Shown here one piece after another: positions 25,697 to 34,294 of a stretch of DNA of 64,000 nt. The translations under genes were made by a program, and so were the position numbers. Origin of the DNA: Clostridium_AM sp964554365. GTDB lineage: Bacteria > Bacillota > Clostridia > Clostridiales > Clostridiaceae. Location: NCBI GenBank assembly GCA_964554365.1, contig CAZKOJ010000002.1, positions 1 to 64,000 on the forward strand. The letters run 5' to 3'. The notes under the pieces were generated by a model. The model did no database searches. It saw only the letters and a program-made list of their open reading frames with translations, and was not told where the DNA came from. How positions within the stretch are numbered: the stretch's first letter is position 1; the number at the start of each line of letters is the position of its first letter.

Positions 25697-25900
25697 ATGC
25701 AAAATAGTTTATTTTTAGTTAGCATAGGCATTTTATTTATTGGGTTTCTTTTTTTAGGACTAAGTGGTTCTATTTATAGATGGAGGGCTTTTAGAAATAA
25801 ACCGGCTTGGAATGGAAATACTATACCTTTTTTAATTATAGGATCTGTATTTTTTATAATAGGATTAATATTAGTATATATATTTTATCCATATAAATAA
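25697..25900 (+). CDS. Small membrane protein, unknown
   Basis: 67 residues with two membrane helices (about 5-27 and 45-63) joined by a basic loop containing YRWRAFRNKPAWNGNT. The ATG follows GAGAGGAAGGTTCTTATT, a good ribosome site. Monocistronic, followed by a strong terminator at 26030. The family is not recognised. Confidence 0.7.
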   Translation: MQNSLFLVSIGILFIGFLFLGLSGSIYRWRAFRNKPAWNGNTIPFLIIGSVFFIIGLILVYIFYPYK

Positions 25901-26029
25901 TGAATTAATTTTAAAGAGAGTATATTATTTGGTGTTTTTACTGGTATTCTTTCATGATGTGCTGTTCATTGGATATCATGCGCGCTAAAATATTTTTGGA
26001 GTTTTGTCACACTGCTATAATGGTAGAGT

Positions 26030-26066
26030 TTTACCTCTCAGGTTTAAATCCTGAGAGGTAAATCTT
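26030..26066. terminator. Strong terminator hairpin
   Basis: A perfect 13-bp stem (TTTACCTCTCAGG/CCTGAGAGGTAAA) with loop TTTAAAT, lying between convergent genes and followed by TCTTTC on the plus strand. Confidence 0.85.
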
Positions 26067-26087
26067 TCATTATAAAGAGTCATAGAT

Positions 26088-27059
26088 TTATTTACTAAAG
26101 AAATTATTTAAATTTTTTTCGAATTTTTCAAGGTTAAGCTTTTCTACAGTGCTCTCCCCTATTTCACAAACACCAAGTTTTTTGACTTGCATTTCATATT
26201 GTTCAACGTTTTTAGGTGAATTTCCAAGAGTTTTATATAAGGGTGCTTCTAAAATATTTTTTGCAAAAGGCATAGGAAATGAAAATTCTTTCAAGTGTTG
26301 TAAATAATGATCCATAAAGATTGTTCCATATTCTCTGCTGCGAGTAACTAAGTCAAGATCTAGCGTAACCGTAGCAACCGTTTCATGGGCAGCAGCCTCC
26401 CAAAGCAAATGACCCTCCGGATTAATGACAAGTGAGTTACCATATAAATTTGCACCACCGAAAGTGCCAACTCCGTTTGTGGATACAAGAAATGCTTGGT
26501 TCTCAAGAGCTCTTGTATAATGTACTGGTTTATTGAGATGATATAATTCTTCAGGGTCCATTGTTAATTTAACGAGCACTTCCGCACCCATAAGTGTTTC
26601 ATTTCTAGAAATCTCAGGAAAATTTAAATCATAACATATTTGTACTCCGATCTTGGTTTGTTTTTCCGGCATATCAAATACTACATATTCACTTCCTGGT
26701 GTTGCATCTTCTTCAGCTGGTCTCCATGGAGCCATTTTATTGTATACTGCAATAAGCTCTCCATCAGGATTAAACACCGGCGCAGAGTTGTAAATAAGTC
26801 CATCTTTTATTTGATACATAGTTCCTGGAATAAAATATATTTTATGCCTTCTTGCTATATTAGCAAGAAAATCGGTAATTGGACCTGGTATCTCTTGGGG
26901 TGTAAAATAGCCAATACCTCCCTCGACACCAAGCACCAATTCAGGTCTATGATATGAACTCATCAAATCATTCACTTTTTTCTCAATATAATTTAAATTT
27001 ATTGCAGTATCCTTACTGACTGGCATTTGGATTATGCCCACGTTTAAAAATCTTCCCAT
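26088..27059 (-). CDS. Nitrilase-superfamily amidohydrolase (aliphatic amidase/formamidase-like)
   Basis: 323 residues. The catalytic Glu46-Lys108-Cys142 triad is visible in VLGVEGG, YNKMAPWRP and IGVQICYDLNFPE. The KMAPWRPAEE segment resembles the KxFPWxP of AmiF/AmiE amidases, so amide hydrolysis releasing ammonia is likely. NH3 release fits the sigma-54 control: a -24/-12 promoter lies at 27116-27130 and the sigma-54 activator gene is directly upstream on the same strand. The ATG follows TTGAGGGGAGATTAAAAGTA. The C-terminal 60 residues are an extension beyond the nitrilase core. The substrate is inferred. Confidence 0.88.
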   Translation of the reverse strand: MGRFLNVGIIQMPVSKDTAINLNYIEKKVNDLMSSYHRPELVLGVEGGIGYFTPQEIPGPITDFLANIARRHKIYFIPGTMYQIKDGLIYNSAPVFNPDGELIAVYNKMAPWRPAEEDATPGSEYVVFDMPEKQTKIGVQICYDLNFPEISRNETLMGAEVLVKLTMDPEELYHLNKPVHYTRALENQAFLVSTNGVGTFGGANLYGNSLVINPEGHLLWEAAAHETVATVTLDLDLVTRSREYGTIFMDHYLQHLKEFSFPMPFAKNILEAPLYKTLGNSPKNVEQYEMQVKKLGVCEIGESTVEKLNLEKFEKNLNNFFSK

Positions 27060-27115
27060 TACTTTTAATCTCCCCTCAATATTTAAGTTATAGTATCAAC
27101 ATAATTATCATACAA

Positions 27116-27130
27116 GCAATAATCATGCCA
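27116..27130 (-). promoter_or_regulatory. Sigma-54 promoter of amidohydrolase gene
   Basis: On the minus strand TGGCATG, four bases (ATTA), then TTGC, matching the sigma-54 consensus TGGCACG-N4-TTGC with one difference. It lies 57 bases upstream of the amidohydrolase ATG. Confidence 0.75.
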
Positions 27131-27179
27131 TAAATATTGTTATATTGAAGCGATGCCAAGTAAAAATTTCTACTATTTT

Positions 27180-28562
27180 TTATTTGATACCTAGTGTATT
27201 CAGTTTCTTATAAAGCAGCTGTCTTGAAATACCGAGAACCTTTGCGGTTTCAGTTTTATTTCCATTACATTTTTTAAGCATATTAATTATTGCTTCACGT
27301 TCAGCATCTAGTTTGATGCGTTCTAGTGTTTTGATTTCAAAATTCTTGCTTTGTATTTCACAAGGAAGTTGAGTGCAAGTATTGTTGAAGCCCTTAAGGT
27401 GTTCAATCTTTAGTGTTTCATCATAACATCTGTTCATAGCTCTTTCTAGGACATTATGGAGTTCTCTCACATTTCCAGTCCAGTCATATGAATATAACCT
27501 ATTGATTACTTCAGCATCTATTTTTGTCACCTTATGAGATGCTCTGCCAAGAGAATGATTCAACTCCTCAATAATATGTTCTGCAAGCAGTGGTATATCT
27601 TCTTTTCTTTCTCGCAAGGGAGGAATAGTAATCTCAAAAACATTCAAACGATAGTACAAGTCTTGTCTAAATCTGTTCTCTTCAACCATCTTTTTTAGAG
27701 ATTCATTTGTAGCTACAATAACACGTAAATCAATAGGTATAGTAAAAGACCCGCCAACTCGAGTAATTTCTTTCTCCTGAACAAGCCTTAATAGTTTTGC
27801 TTGTAAAAATAAGGGGAGCTGGTTGATTTCATCTAGGAAAAGTGTGCCGCCATTTGCTATCTCAGCCTTGCCTTTTTTTCCTCCTTTTTTTGCACCTGTG
27901 AAACTACCCTCTTCATAGCCAAATATTTCTGATTCAAAGAGTTCAGCAGGGATGGCTGCACAATTTAATTTTACAAAATTTCTTAAACTTCTTGTACTGG
28001 CTTTATGAATAGAATGAGCAACCAACTCTTTACCACAACCAGTTTCACCTTGTATAAGAACTGTGGAATTCGTCTTTGAGGCTTCAAATATCTCTGATTT
28101 TAAATTTCTTGTGATATTACTATTGCCAATGATATTTTCTACGGAATATTTGGCACCACGAATGGATCGTAATTCCTGTTTATAATAATTTAGCTCATTG
28201 GAAAGTTCCTTCACTTTATCCAAAAATCCATGTAAAAAGCTGGCATTTTCAAACACATCATATTCGAAAGCACCTATTAATTCACCGTCTTTGAAGATAG
28301 GAAATGCATTACTCACAATGGTAAATCCCTCCACAAAATACACTTCACCGATTTGTCTTTTTTTGCTTTTTAATACTTTATAAGTAGTATTTGTTGGGAT
28401 TACTTCCCTAACTGATTTGCCAATTATCTCTGATAATGCATGATATCCTATTTGATTGATTAGTGAATCAGCCATAAATACTATTTTCTCTTCCTTATCA
28501 ATGACTAGAAATCCATCAATATTTTCTAAAATCCTCTTATAAACTTCATTTATGTCAATCAT
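27180..28562 (-). CDS. Sigma-54-dependent activator, PAS-AAA+-Fis
   Basis: 460 residues from the ATG at 28562 (TTAAGGAGTGTATTCT). The N-terminal PAS domain (about 5-110) could bind a ligand. The AAA+ domain has Walker A GETGCGKE, the sigma-54 contact loop GSFTGA (normally GAFTGA), Walker B GGTLFLDEI and the arginine-finger region FRQDLYYRLNVF. A C-terminal Fis-type HTH (NKTETAKVLGISRQLLYKKL) completes it. It lies between two genes with -24/-12 promoters, the amidohydrolase downstream and MATE exporter divergently, so these are its likely targets. Confidence 0.93.
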   Translation of the reverse strand: MIDINEVYKRILENIDGFLVIDKEEKIVFMADSLINQIGYHALSEIIGKSVREVIPTNTTYKVLKSKKRQIGEVYFVEGFTIVSNAFPIFKDGELIGAFEYDVFENASFLHGFLDKVKELSNELNYYKQELRSIRGAKYSVENIIGNSNITRNLKSEIFEASKTNSTVLIQGETGCGKELVAHSIHKASTRSLRNFVKLNCAAIPAELFESEIFGYEEGSFTGAKKGGKKGKAEIANGGTLFLDEINQLPLFLQAKLLRLVQEKEITRVGGSFTIPIDLRVIVATNESLKKMVEENRFRQDLYYRLNVFEITIPPLRERKEDIPLLAEHIIEELNHSLGRASHKVTKIDAEVINRLYSYDWTGNVRELHNVLERAMNRCYDETLKIEHLKGFNNTCTQLPCEIQSKNFEIKTLERIKLDAEREAIINMLKKCNGNKTETAKVLGISRQLLYKKLNTLGIK

Positions 28563-28604
28563 AGAATACACTCCTTAATTATAATTTGACTTATTATATC
28601 AAAC

Positions 28605-28622
28605 GTTTACATTTATGTAAAC
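28605..28622. promoter_or_regulatory. Palindrome, probable activator binding site
   Basis: GTTTACAT/ATGTAAAC with a 2-base centre, 40 bases upstream of the activator gene and 170 bases upstream of the sigma-54 promoter of the MATE gene. A further ATGTTTAC lies at 28697. The position suits an enhancer site. The rest of 28563-28854 holds no gene. Confidence 0.5.
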
Positions 28623-28791
28623 TTAATTTTACACTGTAATGTTTAGATTACACAAATAAAAGCCATTCAGTGAAAAACACTTCATAATGACACTATTTAT
28701 GTTTACTAAGAAAAACCAGTGTTATATGTAAAGCCCTAATTGTATAGTATGAAATCTGTATTTTTCACAATTTAATTACCAGATAAATGGT

Positions 28792-28807
28792 TTGGCACGT
28801 ATATTGC
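28792..28807 (+). promoter_or_regulatory. Sigma-54 promoter of MATE gene
   Basis: TTGGCACG, four bases (TATA), TTGC: an exact match to the -24/-12 consensus, 48 bases upstream of the MATE start codon. Confidence 0.88.
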
Positions 28808-28854
28808 GATAAGATAGTTAATATATATTCAACTAATAAGGAGGAGTTTACAAA

Positions 28855-30234
28855 ATGACTCAAAAAATTGAAAATAATTCACTGACCAGTGAAGAGAGAA
28901 AATTAGGCACAAAAAAAATACGACCTCTATTTTTCGCCTATACTATTTCAGCTGTCATTGGCATGGGTATGCAAATGGTTATCGGTATTGCAGATGGTTT
29001 TTTTGTAGGAAATGGGGTTGGTCCAGTTGGACTAGGTACTATAGGTGTTATTTATCCATTTTGGATTATCGCAATAGCATTAGGTACGCTGATAGGCGCT
29101 GGAGCGTCTACACTAGTGGGTATTAAACTTGGACAAGGTAAAAAAGAAGAGGCACGTGCAATTGTTGGACAGAGTTTTTGGTATTCAAATATTTTTTCTA
29201 TTATTATTACAGTATTCATCCTAATTTTCTTAGATAATATTTTAATATTTTTTGGTGCACAAGGTGAAATATTACAGTGTGCAAGACAATATAGCCAAGT
29301 GTATATGCTTGCATTCCCCTTGTATGTCACTGGTTTACTATTATTTTATCTAATTCGTATTGATGAAAAACCAGGGCTAGGTTTATTCATTCAGATAGTT
29401 CCGGCTGCCATCGCACTTTTTGTTGAATACTTCCTAATTTTCAAACTGAAGACTGGTATTACTGGTTCTGCAATTGGCGCTTGGGTTATTACAGCAGGAT
29501 CTTGGTACTTATTAGTATTCCATTTTATCTTTGGAAAGACAGAATTGAAGATAAAATTTAGTGATATTAAACTAAACTTTAGCTATATTAAGGAAATAAA
29601 CAAAATCGGTCTAGCAGGCTTCATTATACAGGTAACACCAACAGTTGTTGCTATAGCCATCAATAATCTAATTGGTGTCTATGGAAACCAGTCTGATTAT
29701 GCGGTGTATGGAGTAATTAATGCTTATCTCTTATATATACTCATCTCTTTTACTAATTCTTTTGGATTCGGATTATTACCAATTGCTAGTTATAACTACG
29801 GAGCAAAACAGTTTGCTAGGGTAAAAGAAGTGCTTATTATTTCAATAAAATATACAATTGCTTTTCTCGTAATTTGTCTAGGTGGAATTTTTATGTTTTC
29901 TAATCAAATTCTTGGATTCTTTATTGGACCAGTACCAGAATTGATTGAAGCAACTAAATCTGCCATGCATATGTTCATCATTTTGTTCCCCTTTGGAGCA
30001 ATGACATTGCTTGCCTCTAACTATTTTCAAGCTGTTGAAAAAAATGGAAAAGCTATTGTAAACAGTTTAACCAGAAATATAATATTTATTTTGCCACTCT
30101 TATTTATCTTGCCAAAATTCATGGGAATGAAAGGTATCTGGATTTCTCAACCTATTGCAGATATTTTGGCTTGCATTGTTGCCGTTTATTATTTAGTAAA
30201 AGAAGTAAATGGATTATCTAATCAAATAAAATAA
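28855..30234 (+). CDS. MATE-family efflux transporter
   Basis: 459 residues, 12 predicted helices in two similar halves. GIADGFFVGNGVGPVGLGTI and GLLPIASYNYGAKQFARVKE are the MatE landmarks. The ATG follows AAGGAGGAGTTTACAAA. A perfect sigma-54 promoter (28792) and a divergent sigma-54 activator gene make it part of the amidohydrolase module. It may export a product, or a toxic amine or nitrile. MATE proteins usually use Na+ or H+ gradients; the substrate cannot be told from sequence. Confidence 0.92.
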   Translation: MTQKIENNSLTSEERKLGTKKIRPLFFAYTISAVIGMGMQMVIGIADGFFVGNGVGPVGLGTIGVIYPFWIIAIALGTLIGAGASTLVGIKLGQGKKEEARAIVGQSFWYSNIFSIIITVFILIFLDNILIFFGAQGEILQCARQYSQVYMLAFPLYVTGLLLFYLIRIDEKPGLGLFIQIVPAAIALFVEYFLIFKLKTGITGSAIGAWVITAGSWYLLVFHFIFGKTELKIKFSDIKLNFSYIKEINKIGLAGFIIQVTPTVVAIAINNLIGVYGNQSDYAVYGVINAYLLYILISFTNSFGFGLLPIASYNYGAKQFARVKEVLIISIKYTIAFLVICLGGIFMFSNQILGFFIGPVPELIEATKSAMHMFIILFPFGAMTLLASNYFQAVEKNGKAIVNSLTRNIIFILPLLFILPKFMGMKGIWISQPIADILACIVAVYYLVKEVNGLSNQIK

Positions 30235-30257
30235 GCTCTTCAATTATATATTTATAT

Positions 30258-30303
30258 AAGTTGTTAAATAACTAATTTTTACAATTGTTATTCAACTTTT
30301 TTA
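30258..30303 (+). terminator. Terminator after MATE gene
   Basis: AAGTTGTTAAATAAC and GTTATTCAACTT form an imperfect stem followed by TTTTTT. Confidence 0.65.
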
Positions 30304-30460
30304 TCTACATAATACTTAATCATAATATAACCATCCCTTATTCTTAATTTCTAGAACATGACACATACTCTTACAAAGTCATGGTAATTGACCTAATAGC
30401 ATAATTCTATAGTTATTTATTTGGCTATGTTTAAGAAAGTTGTTGATTTTATAATATTTT

Positions 30461-30489
30461 TAAAGGAAAGCTCTTTTGGCTTTCCTTTA
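30461..30489. repeat. Perfect hairpin in intergenic gap
   Basis: TAAAGGAAAGC/GCTTTCCTTTA, an 11-bp stem with loop TCTTTTG. It lies in the 30304-30817 gap, where I see no convincing gene; the only open frame contains this hairpin and has no ribosome site. Confidence 0.5.
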
Positions 30490-30739
30490 ATGTATATTTT
30501 AAGAATGTTGCAAACTAACGGATTTTTTTATTTGTATTTTATATATTGTTTCATTCTACATAGTGCAAATAATAATTTCAAACATCCTCAACAATTACTC
30601 AAAATTTCCTCTGTTGTTTTAAAGTACTTTAACTCTGTATCAGAATAAGAAGTATGTAATTGTACCAATAGGTTCTTGGTCTTAATTGTATTTTTTCCCA
30701 ATTTCACATACTATTTTCTCATATTTGACAAATTACACA

Positions 30740-30776
30740 AAAATGTTTTAAAATTGGAAAATGATGGTTTATAATT
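30740..30776. promoter_or_regulatory. Motif shared with the region upstream of the GS-like gene
   Basis: This 37-base stretch matches 38294-38330 at 30 positions without gaps. Here it lies 42-78 bases upstream of the second sigma-54 activator gene and overlaps a TATAAT. It is a candidate autoregulatory binding site. Confidence 0.45.
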
Positions 30777-30817
30777 AATATAGATTATATCGGAACATAG
30801 CAAAATGGGGGATAAAA

Positions 30818-31753
30818 ATGATTATAAGTGATATTGGGATAAGTCACAGTAAGTCCATGAATACTTTAAGAGAGTTAGCTGCACGTATTGCAAAGTTTCC
30901 TTCTACAGTTTTAATTGAGGGAGAAACAGGAGTTGGAAAAGAAATAATGGCAAATTGGATTCATTATAATAGCAATAGAAAAAACATGCCTTTCATAAAA
31001 ATAAACTGTGGTGCTATACCAGAAGGCTTATTAGAATCAGAACTCTTTGGTTATGAAAGAGGAGCCTTTACAGGAGCAAAACGAGAGGGGAATGCAGGAA
31101 TTTTTGAGCAATCACATAAAGGAACACTGTTATTAGATGAAATAGGAGAACTATCACCATCAATGCAAGTTAAACTTCTCAGGGTAATACAGGATAGAGA
31201 AGTACGAAGGGTAGGTGGAAGTTGGTCAAAAACAATAGACGTAAGAATTATTGCTGCTACAAATCAAAATCTTAATAATCTTGTAGAAAAGGAACGCTTT
31301 AGAAAGGATCTCTATTACAGATTAAAAGTTGCACATATAGTTATTCCACCTTTAAGAGAAAGACGTGACGACATTGAACCACTGCTAAATTATTTTTTAA
31401 CCATGTATAATAAAGAGTTTGGAGTGAATAAATGCTTTAATGATGAAGTGATTGGTTTATTATTGAACTACGATTATTATGGAAATACAAGAGAATTGAG
31501 GAACATAGTTGAAAGTTCATATATAATTTCAAAAACAAAGGAAATAACCTTAGAATATTTGCCAAAGTATGTTTTAGAGAATAAAACAGAGATACAAAGC
31601 ACTGCACTGGCAACTATAGTGGAAAAAGCAGAGAAAAAAGCTATCACAGCAGCACTAAAATCTGAAGACAGTATTAGAAAAGCGGCTAAGCTTTTAAACA
31701 TAAGTAATGCTACAATTCTTAGAAAAATGAAAAAATATGAACTTGATAAATAA
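30818..31753 (+). CDS. Sigma-54-dependent activator without sensor domain
   Basis: 311 residues. The protein starts almost directly with the AAA+ domain: Walker A GETGVGKE near residue 38, intact GAFTGA loop, Walker B GTLLLDEIGE and FRKDLYYRL. A Fis-type HTH (DSIRKAAKLLNISNATILRK) ends it. The ATG follows GGGGGATAAAA. With no input domain (as in PspF), activity must be set by expression level or by a partner protein. Its likely target is the GS-like gene at 36821-38167, which has a -24/-12 promoter and shares an upstream motif with this gene. Confidence 0.92.
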   Translation: MIISDIGISHSKSMNTLRELAARIAKFPSTVLIEGETGVGKEIMANWIHYNSNRKNMPFIKINCGAIPEGLLESELFGYERGAFTGAKREGNAGIFEQSHKGTLLLDEIGELSPSMQVKLLRVIQDREVRRVGGSWSKTIDVRIIAATNQNLNNLVEKERFRKDLYYRLKVAHIVIPPLRERRDDIEPLLNYFLTMYNKEFGVNKCFNDEVIGLLLNYDYYGNTRELRNIVESSYIISKTKEITLEYLPKYVLENKTEIQSTALATIVEKAEKKAITAALKSEDSIRKAAKLLNISNATILRKMKKYELDK

Positions 31754-32048
31754 TGGACATTTACCTTTTATATTTAAAGTATTCTCATATCTTCATCCAA
31801 AATAAAAGACACCAGTATATAACATTGAAATAGTGTAAGCTGCCATAATAACAAAATGTTTTAAGAAGTTGCCACTGACTTTGAAAAATTTATAGAATTT
31901 CAGGTAAATATTTAATTTTGAATTTTATTTAATACAATATGATTTATAACACCAAAATACTTTTTAAAATCTTAAGATATTTTATATTCTACATAATTTA
32001 TACAATAATCACCTAAAAATGGGATACATATGTTGACAATGGAAAAAT

Positions 32049-32087
32049 TAGGGTATATGCTGTATGTTGTAGGGTATATAGTTGTCA
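32049..32087 (+). promoter_or_regulatory. Direct repeats upstream of chemoreceptor gene
   Basis: TAGGGTATAT occurs at 32049 and 32070, 21 bases apart (two helical turns), suggesting a dimer binding site. GTATATAGTTGTCA (32074-32087) recurs at 35815 between the amidase and permease genes. The rest of 31754-32128 shows no gene. Confidence 0.35.
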
Positions 32088-32128
32088 TATTCTTTAAACA
32101 CACATTAAATCAAAAGGAGTAGAAGAAT

Positions 32129-34177
32129 ATGAAAAAAAATTCAATTAAACAAAGATTGGTTATAACATTTGTATCAGTAGTAATTTTTCCTATAATTTTA
32201 ATATCAATATTTTCAAGTATAGTTACATATAACTCTTCTAAAAGCAATTATAAGGATAATATTTCCTATAAAATTGATGAAGTTAATAGTGTTATAAGTG
32301 AATTTTATAGTGGGAAAGAGCAACTGTTATCACAAATAACAGAAAATGCAGCTATAAAAAACTGCATTGGTAGTGAGAATAAAAATAATCTTAGAAAAGA
32401 ATTAGATAACATAGTAAAAGCTAATCCAAAATTAATGACAGTATATGTTGCAACTATTGAAGGTAAAACCATAATGAGCATGACAGATGATATGAACTTA
32501 GATGCTAGAAATTTTTCTTGGTTTAAGGATACACTTAAAAATGATACCAAAGTACTTTGGCTTGACCCATACAAAGACTTGAATACTGGAAAATTTGTAA
32601 TATCAGCATTGAAGGAACTAAAAGATGATAATGGTAAAACCGTTGGATTAGTTGGATTAGATATGAATTTAAGCTCTGTTTTAGATAGATTTAAAAATTC
32701 AAAATTTGGAAAATCAGGTGAAATATTTATAACAGATAAAACAGGGATAATAATGTTCAGCAACACTTCTAAGTTCATAGGAAAAAATATTAATCCAGAT
32801 AGAGTAAATAAAAAGGATACAAACGGAAATGATGAAAAGTTCGAAAACATTTTTAAAGACAAAAAAGAGGTAGAGTGGATCAAGCCTCTAATGAATAATA
32901 AACATAAATTGATGTATCAAACCTTTAATGAAAAGGAAAGATTATTATATTCCAACAACAATTCTCAATGCAATTGGAAAATCGTTGGAATGTTTGATAA
33001 GAGTGAAGTTTTAGAATCTTTAACTAAAAACATATTTGCCATAATGGGCATTACTGCTGTATTTATGGTTATTTCTGTTTTATTAAGTAAGCGTTTATAT
33101 AAAGACATAATACAACCTTTGAATAGCTTAATAAAATCTATGAGTGAATGTGCTCAAGGCGATTTAACCACAAATACTAAAATAAAAAGCAATGATGAAT
33201 TTGGTAAGCTGGGTAATAGTTTCACGGATATGGTCTGTAAGTTAAAGGAAATTGTACAAATTGAAAAGGCAGCATCTGAGAAGATATTTGACTCATCTAC
33301 TCATCTTACGGAACAATCTGGAGGAGTATTAAGTTCAGCAACAGAAATCGCAAGTGCTATGGAAGAAATCTCTAAAGGTGTTCAGAGACAGGCAGATGAG
33401 GCTCAAGGTGCTGCAGCCATAACTTCAGTTTTTAATGATAGTTTAAATGAACTAGCAACTTATAAAAAAGAACTTAATGATGAAACTAAAAAGATAGAAA
33501 ACCACAATATTGAAGTTGTAAGTGCCGTAGACGATTTAAGGGCTAAAAACCAACTGACAATTAGTGCAGTAACTAATACATCAGTAATAATTGAAACCTT
33601 ATTAAAAGAAACAGAAAACATAGGTGAAATTTTAAATACCATTGTAAATATATCATCTCAAACCAATTTACTAGCTTTAAACGCAGCAATTGAGGCTGCG
33701 AGAGCTGGAGAATATGGTAAAGGTTTTTCAGTGGTTGCAGAAGAGGTACGAACGCTTTCTGAACAATCTTCAGCGCAAGCTGAAGGTATAAGACAAATAA
33801 TCGATAACATAAAAACTACTACTATTGAAGCAGTAACCAATATGAATAATATAAGAAAAAATGTAGACAGTCAAAGCTCAGCAGTCTTTATTACAGTTGA
33901 GTCATTTAAAGAATTAGATGGATCGGTTGGTGTCATAATTAAATTAATAAATAGCTTTGATAGAAAGATTAATGAAATGGTAGATAAAAGTAATTCCTTG
34001 AGTGAAGCTATTGAAAGCATATCAGCAGTTTCAGAGCAATCAGCAGCTGCGTCACAGGAAGCCGCTGCAAACGTAACTAGTCAGCTTGAGGATATTAACC
34101 AAGTGCAAAACCAAGTTAACGAATTAAATAACCTTTCTCAAGACCTCCAAACTTCAGTAGAAAAGTTTAAGGTTTAG
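32129..34177 (+). CDS. Methyl-accepting chemotaxis protein
   Basis: 682 residues. Membrane helix 1 (about 10-30), a dCache-type extracellular sensor (about 40-290; YKDLNTGKFVISALKEL and GLVGLDMNLSSV are Cache features), membrane helix 2 (about 300-320), HAMP, then a long cytoplasmic coiled coil. The signalling tip is NLLALNAAIEAARAGEYGKG followed by VVAEEVRTLSEQS. dCache receptors of this type commonly bind amino acids or amines. Its position between a sigma-54 activator and the amine/amide genes suggests it guides cells to the same nutrients. The ATG follows AAAAGGAGTAGAAGAAT. Confidence 0.93.
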   Translation: MKKNSIKQRLVITFVSVVIFPIILISIFSSIVTYNSSKSNYKDNISYKIDEVNSVISEFYSGKEQLLSQITENAAIKNCIGSENKNNLRKELDNIVKANPKLMTVYVATIEGKTIMSMTDDMNLDARNFSWFKDTLKNDTKVLWLDPYKDLNTGKFVISALKELKDDNGKTVGLVGLDMNLSSVLDRFKNSKFGKSGEIFITDKTGIIMFSNTSKFIGKNINPDRVNKKDTNGNDEKFENIFKDKKEVEWIKPLMNNKHKLMYQTFNEKERLLYSNNNSQCNWKIVGMFDKSEVLESLTKNIFAIMGITAVFMVISVLLSKRLYKDIIQPLNSLIKSMSECAQGDLTTNTKIKSNDEFGKLGNSFTDMVCKLKEIVQIEKAASEKIFDSSTHLTEQSGGVLSSATEIASAMEEISKGVQRQADEAQGAAAITSVFNDSLNELATYKKELNDETKKIENHNIEVVSAVDDLRAKNQLTISAVTNTSVIIETLLKETENIGEILNTIVNISSQTNLLALNAAIEAARAGEYGKGFSVVAEEVRTLSEQSSAQAEGIRQIIDNIKTTTIEAVTNMNNIRKNVDSQSSAVFITVESFKELDGSVGVIIKLINSFDRKINEMVDKSNSLSEAIESISAVSEQSAAASQEAAANVTSQLEDINQVQNQVNELNNLSQDLQTSVEKFKV

Positions 34178-34221
34178 TTTATAATTACTCTTGTAAATAA
34201 TGATATATCTCCAGTTATGTA

Positions 34222-34264
34222 AAAAGATTACCCACTGTATTTTTATACAGTGGGTAATCTTTTA
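34222..34264. terminator. Bidirectional terminator between chemoreceptor and permease genes
   Basis: A long perfect stem (AAAAGATTACCCACTGTAT and its complement) with loop TTTT. Both genes converge on it, and T runs follow on each strand. Confidence 0.92.
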
Positions 34265-34294
34265 GTTGAAAATGTGTATTTTAATTATATAAGC

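Noticed and set aside
30421..30648. 75-codon frame between the MATE and sigma-54 activator genes
   Set aside because: No ribosome site, contains a perfect hairpin, and no family features.
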